Assembly: GCA_013204195.1 (NCBI GenBank) | Contig: JABMOJ010000296.1 | Coordinates: 1 to 7,619 of the forward strand | Direction of reading: 5' to 3' | DNA: 7,619 bases | DNA from: SAR86 cluster bacterium | GTDB taxonomy: Bacteria > Pseudomonadota > Gammaproteobacteria > Pseudomonadales > Azotimanducaceae | In this document: in pieces, positions 6,545-7,619 of the stretch | Numbering within the stretch: position 1 is the first letter of the stretch | Layout: each line of letters begins with the position of its first letter | Made by a program: the position numbers and the translations under genes | Notes under the pieces: model-generated | The model's database searches: none | Told to the model about the DNA's origin: nothing | Seen by the model: only the letters and a program-made list of their open reading frames with translations

Positions 6545-7155
6545 ACCAACCCCTCTCCGAAGGCGTCATAGCCATTCTTGCCGTCAGCGGGCTCAAGCTC
6601 TCGACGCCAGCAGAATGGACTCAGGGGGTACTCCATGAGTTTGATCGATTCCTTCAAGATCATGCCGCCAACGAACGTAAGGCGTCCTCCATGGCAATGT
6701 CGATGGTCGCCCACTATCCTGATCGCGCTGAACTGGTGGAGGCGATGATCGATCTTGCCTTAGAAGAGCTGAACCATTTTCGTCAGGTGGTACGTCTCAT
6801 GACCCAGCGCAACGTCAGACTCGGTGATGACGAAAAAGATCCTTATGTGAACGAAATATTACGCCAGGTTCGTAAGGGCACGACCCCCTACTTCATCGAT
6901 CGACTGTTGTCCGCTGCGGTAATCGAAGCCCGTGGGGCCGAACGATTTGCCTTGCTGGCGAAGGCTGACCTGCCAGCTGACGTGCAGACATTTTACCGCA
7001 CCTTGGCAAGGTCCGAGGCTAATCATCATCAGTTGTTTATTCGCCTGGCGGCCCTCTACTTTCCGCTGCAAACCGTCAAAGACCGTCTCGATGAATGGCT
7101 CGACATTGAAGCCAGCGCCATGAACGCCCTGGAAATTCGCCCACGATTACACTAA
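6541..7155 (+). CDS. miaE: tRNA-(ms2io6A)-hydroxylase MiaE
   Basis: This is a 204-residue ferritin-like diiron protein. The iron ligands expected for MiaE are in order: Glu45 (NERKAS), Glu76-x-x-His79 (ELNH), Glu130 (IEARGAERF) and Glu159-x-x-His162 (EANH). MiaE hydroxylates the isopentenyl group of ms2i6A at position 37 of tRNAs reading UNN codons, using O2. It acts after MiaA and MiaB, which are not in the window. I chose the GTG at 6541 because AGGA lies six bases upstream and it overlaps the esterase stop. The longer frame from an ATG at 6493 adds 16 residues encoded inside the esterase gene, which are low in family resemblance. A glycosyltransferase-like gene follows after 29 bases. Confidence 0.93.
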   Translation: MNQPLSEGVIAILAVSGLKLSTPAEWTQGVLHEFDRFLQDHAANERKASSMAMSMVAHYPDRAELVEAMIDLALEELNHFRQVVRLMTQRNVRLGDDEKDPYVNEILRQVRKGTTPYFIDRLLSAAVIEARGAERFALLAKADLPADVQTFYRTLARSEANHHQLFIRLAALYFPLQTVKDRLDEWLDIEASAMNALEIRPRLH

Positions 7156-7184
7156 CGAAGCGCGCCTGTCGCCAATGAAGATTT

Positions 7185-7619
7185 ATGTCGCCTGAAAAAG
7201 CTCAGCTTCAGTACCTGGAGAGATATGCAGAGCCGGAAATCCACGCCCTTGAAGGGCTTGATATCCGCCGCTACGCGCACTGCCTGGTGATACCCGCGCA
7301 CCGCGAACCGCCCGAGTCATTAATCCAGGTCTGGCCACACGCAGACCCCGGCTTACTCATGATCGTGGTCGTCAATAGCTGGGATAGCACCGACCGCATC
7401 AGCCAACTCATGTTGCAGAATTTGACTCGTGAACCCGCCCAGCAGTCTGGTCATCTGCACTACATTCATGGATCTGCCAGGCCTGACCTCATCATCGTCG
7501 ATCGATGCCTACCGGGGCGACTGATACCCCGCAGACAGGGAGTGGGGCTCGCGCGCAAAATCGGCGCCGATGTGGCCCTGGCATTAATCTGCAGCGGCGC
7601 CATCGAATCACCTTTGATC
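7185..7619 (+). CDS. Glycosyltransferase-like (GT-A) protein, 5' part
   Basis: This frame is open from ATG 7185 to the end of the window (145 codons, no stop). It is the only possible start, since an in-frame stop lies at 7176-7178. The Shine-Dalgarno site is weak (GAAG, four bases upstream). After a short N-terminal helix, LVIPAHREPPESL (34-46) resembles the first nucleotide-sugar-binding strand of GT-A enzymes, and LLMIVVVNSWDSTD (57-70) resembles the second. RQGVGLARKIGADVALALI (117-135) is the conserved segment before the metal-binding DxD, which should fall just beyond the edge. Family-2-like glycosyltransferase is the best guess. The acceptor and donor are unknown, and the catalytic DxD cannot be checked. 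It is probably co-transcribed with the esterase and miaE. Confidence 0.7.
   Translation, partial: MSPEKAQLQYLERYAEPEIHALEGLDIRRYAHCLVIPAHREPPESLIQVWPHADPGLLMIVVVNSWDSTDRISQLMLQNLTREPAQQSGHLHYIHGSARPDLIIVDRCLPGRLIPRRQGVGLARKIGADVALALICSGAIESPLI

Overview
The window looks like part of a chromosome from a gammaproteobacterium, probably a marine or other aquatic heterotroph. The reasons are the tRNA hydroxylase MiaE, a Pseudomonas-type carboxylesterase, a close YdfG relative, compact intergenic spacing, ATGA/GTGA start-stop overlaps and moderate GC. No insertion sequence, integrase, tRNA, rRNA or CRISPR array is visible. The lineage is inferred from protein resemblance only.

Layout: (1) 1-297, plus strand, is the 3' end of an arsenate reductase (ArsC/YfgD-type) gene cut by the window edge. 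(2) 3475-352, minus strand, is a probable operon: a propionyl-CoA synthetase (PrpE), an SDR oxidoreductase of the YdfG type that overlaps prpE by four bases, and a small antibiotic-biosynthesis-monooxygenase (ABM) fold protein that may also have its own promoter. (3) 4093-3578, minus strand, is a very basic 171-residue protein with two AP2-like candidate DNA-binding units. It has its own Shine-Dalgarno site, a strong intrinsic terminator and a palindrome in its promoter region. (4) 5510-4371, minus strand, is an alpha-methylacyl-CoA racemase (CaiB/BaiF family III CoA-transferase fold). (5) 5511-5884 is a divergent intergenic region with no convincing gene. (6) 5885-7619, plus strand, is a second probable operon: a carboxylesterase/lysophospholipase-like hydrolase, MiaE overlapping its stop codon, and a glycosyltransferase-like gene running off the window.

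Biologically, the minus-strand genes have a short- and branched-chain acyl-CoA theme. The racemase would let 2-methyl-branched acyl-CoAs enter beta-oxidation, which yields propionyl-CoA. PrpE activates propionate and possibly 3-hydroxypropionate or acrylate, and a YdfG-type dehydrogenase interconverts 3-hydroxypropionate and malonate semialdehyde. This link is inferred from gene content. The least explained items are the AP2-like protein with its promoter palindrome and the prpE-ydfG coupling. Three start codons were moved from the longest reading frame because Shine-Dalgarno position and homology favour internal starts (prpE, racemase, miaE), and the esterase start was moved by two codons.
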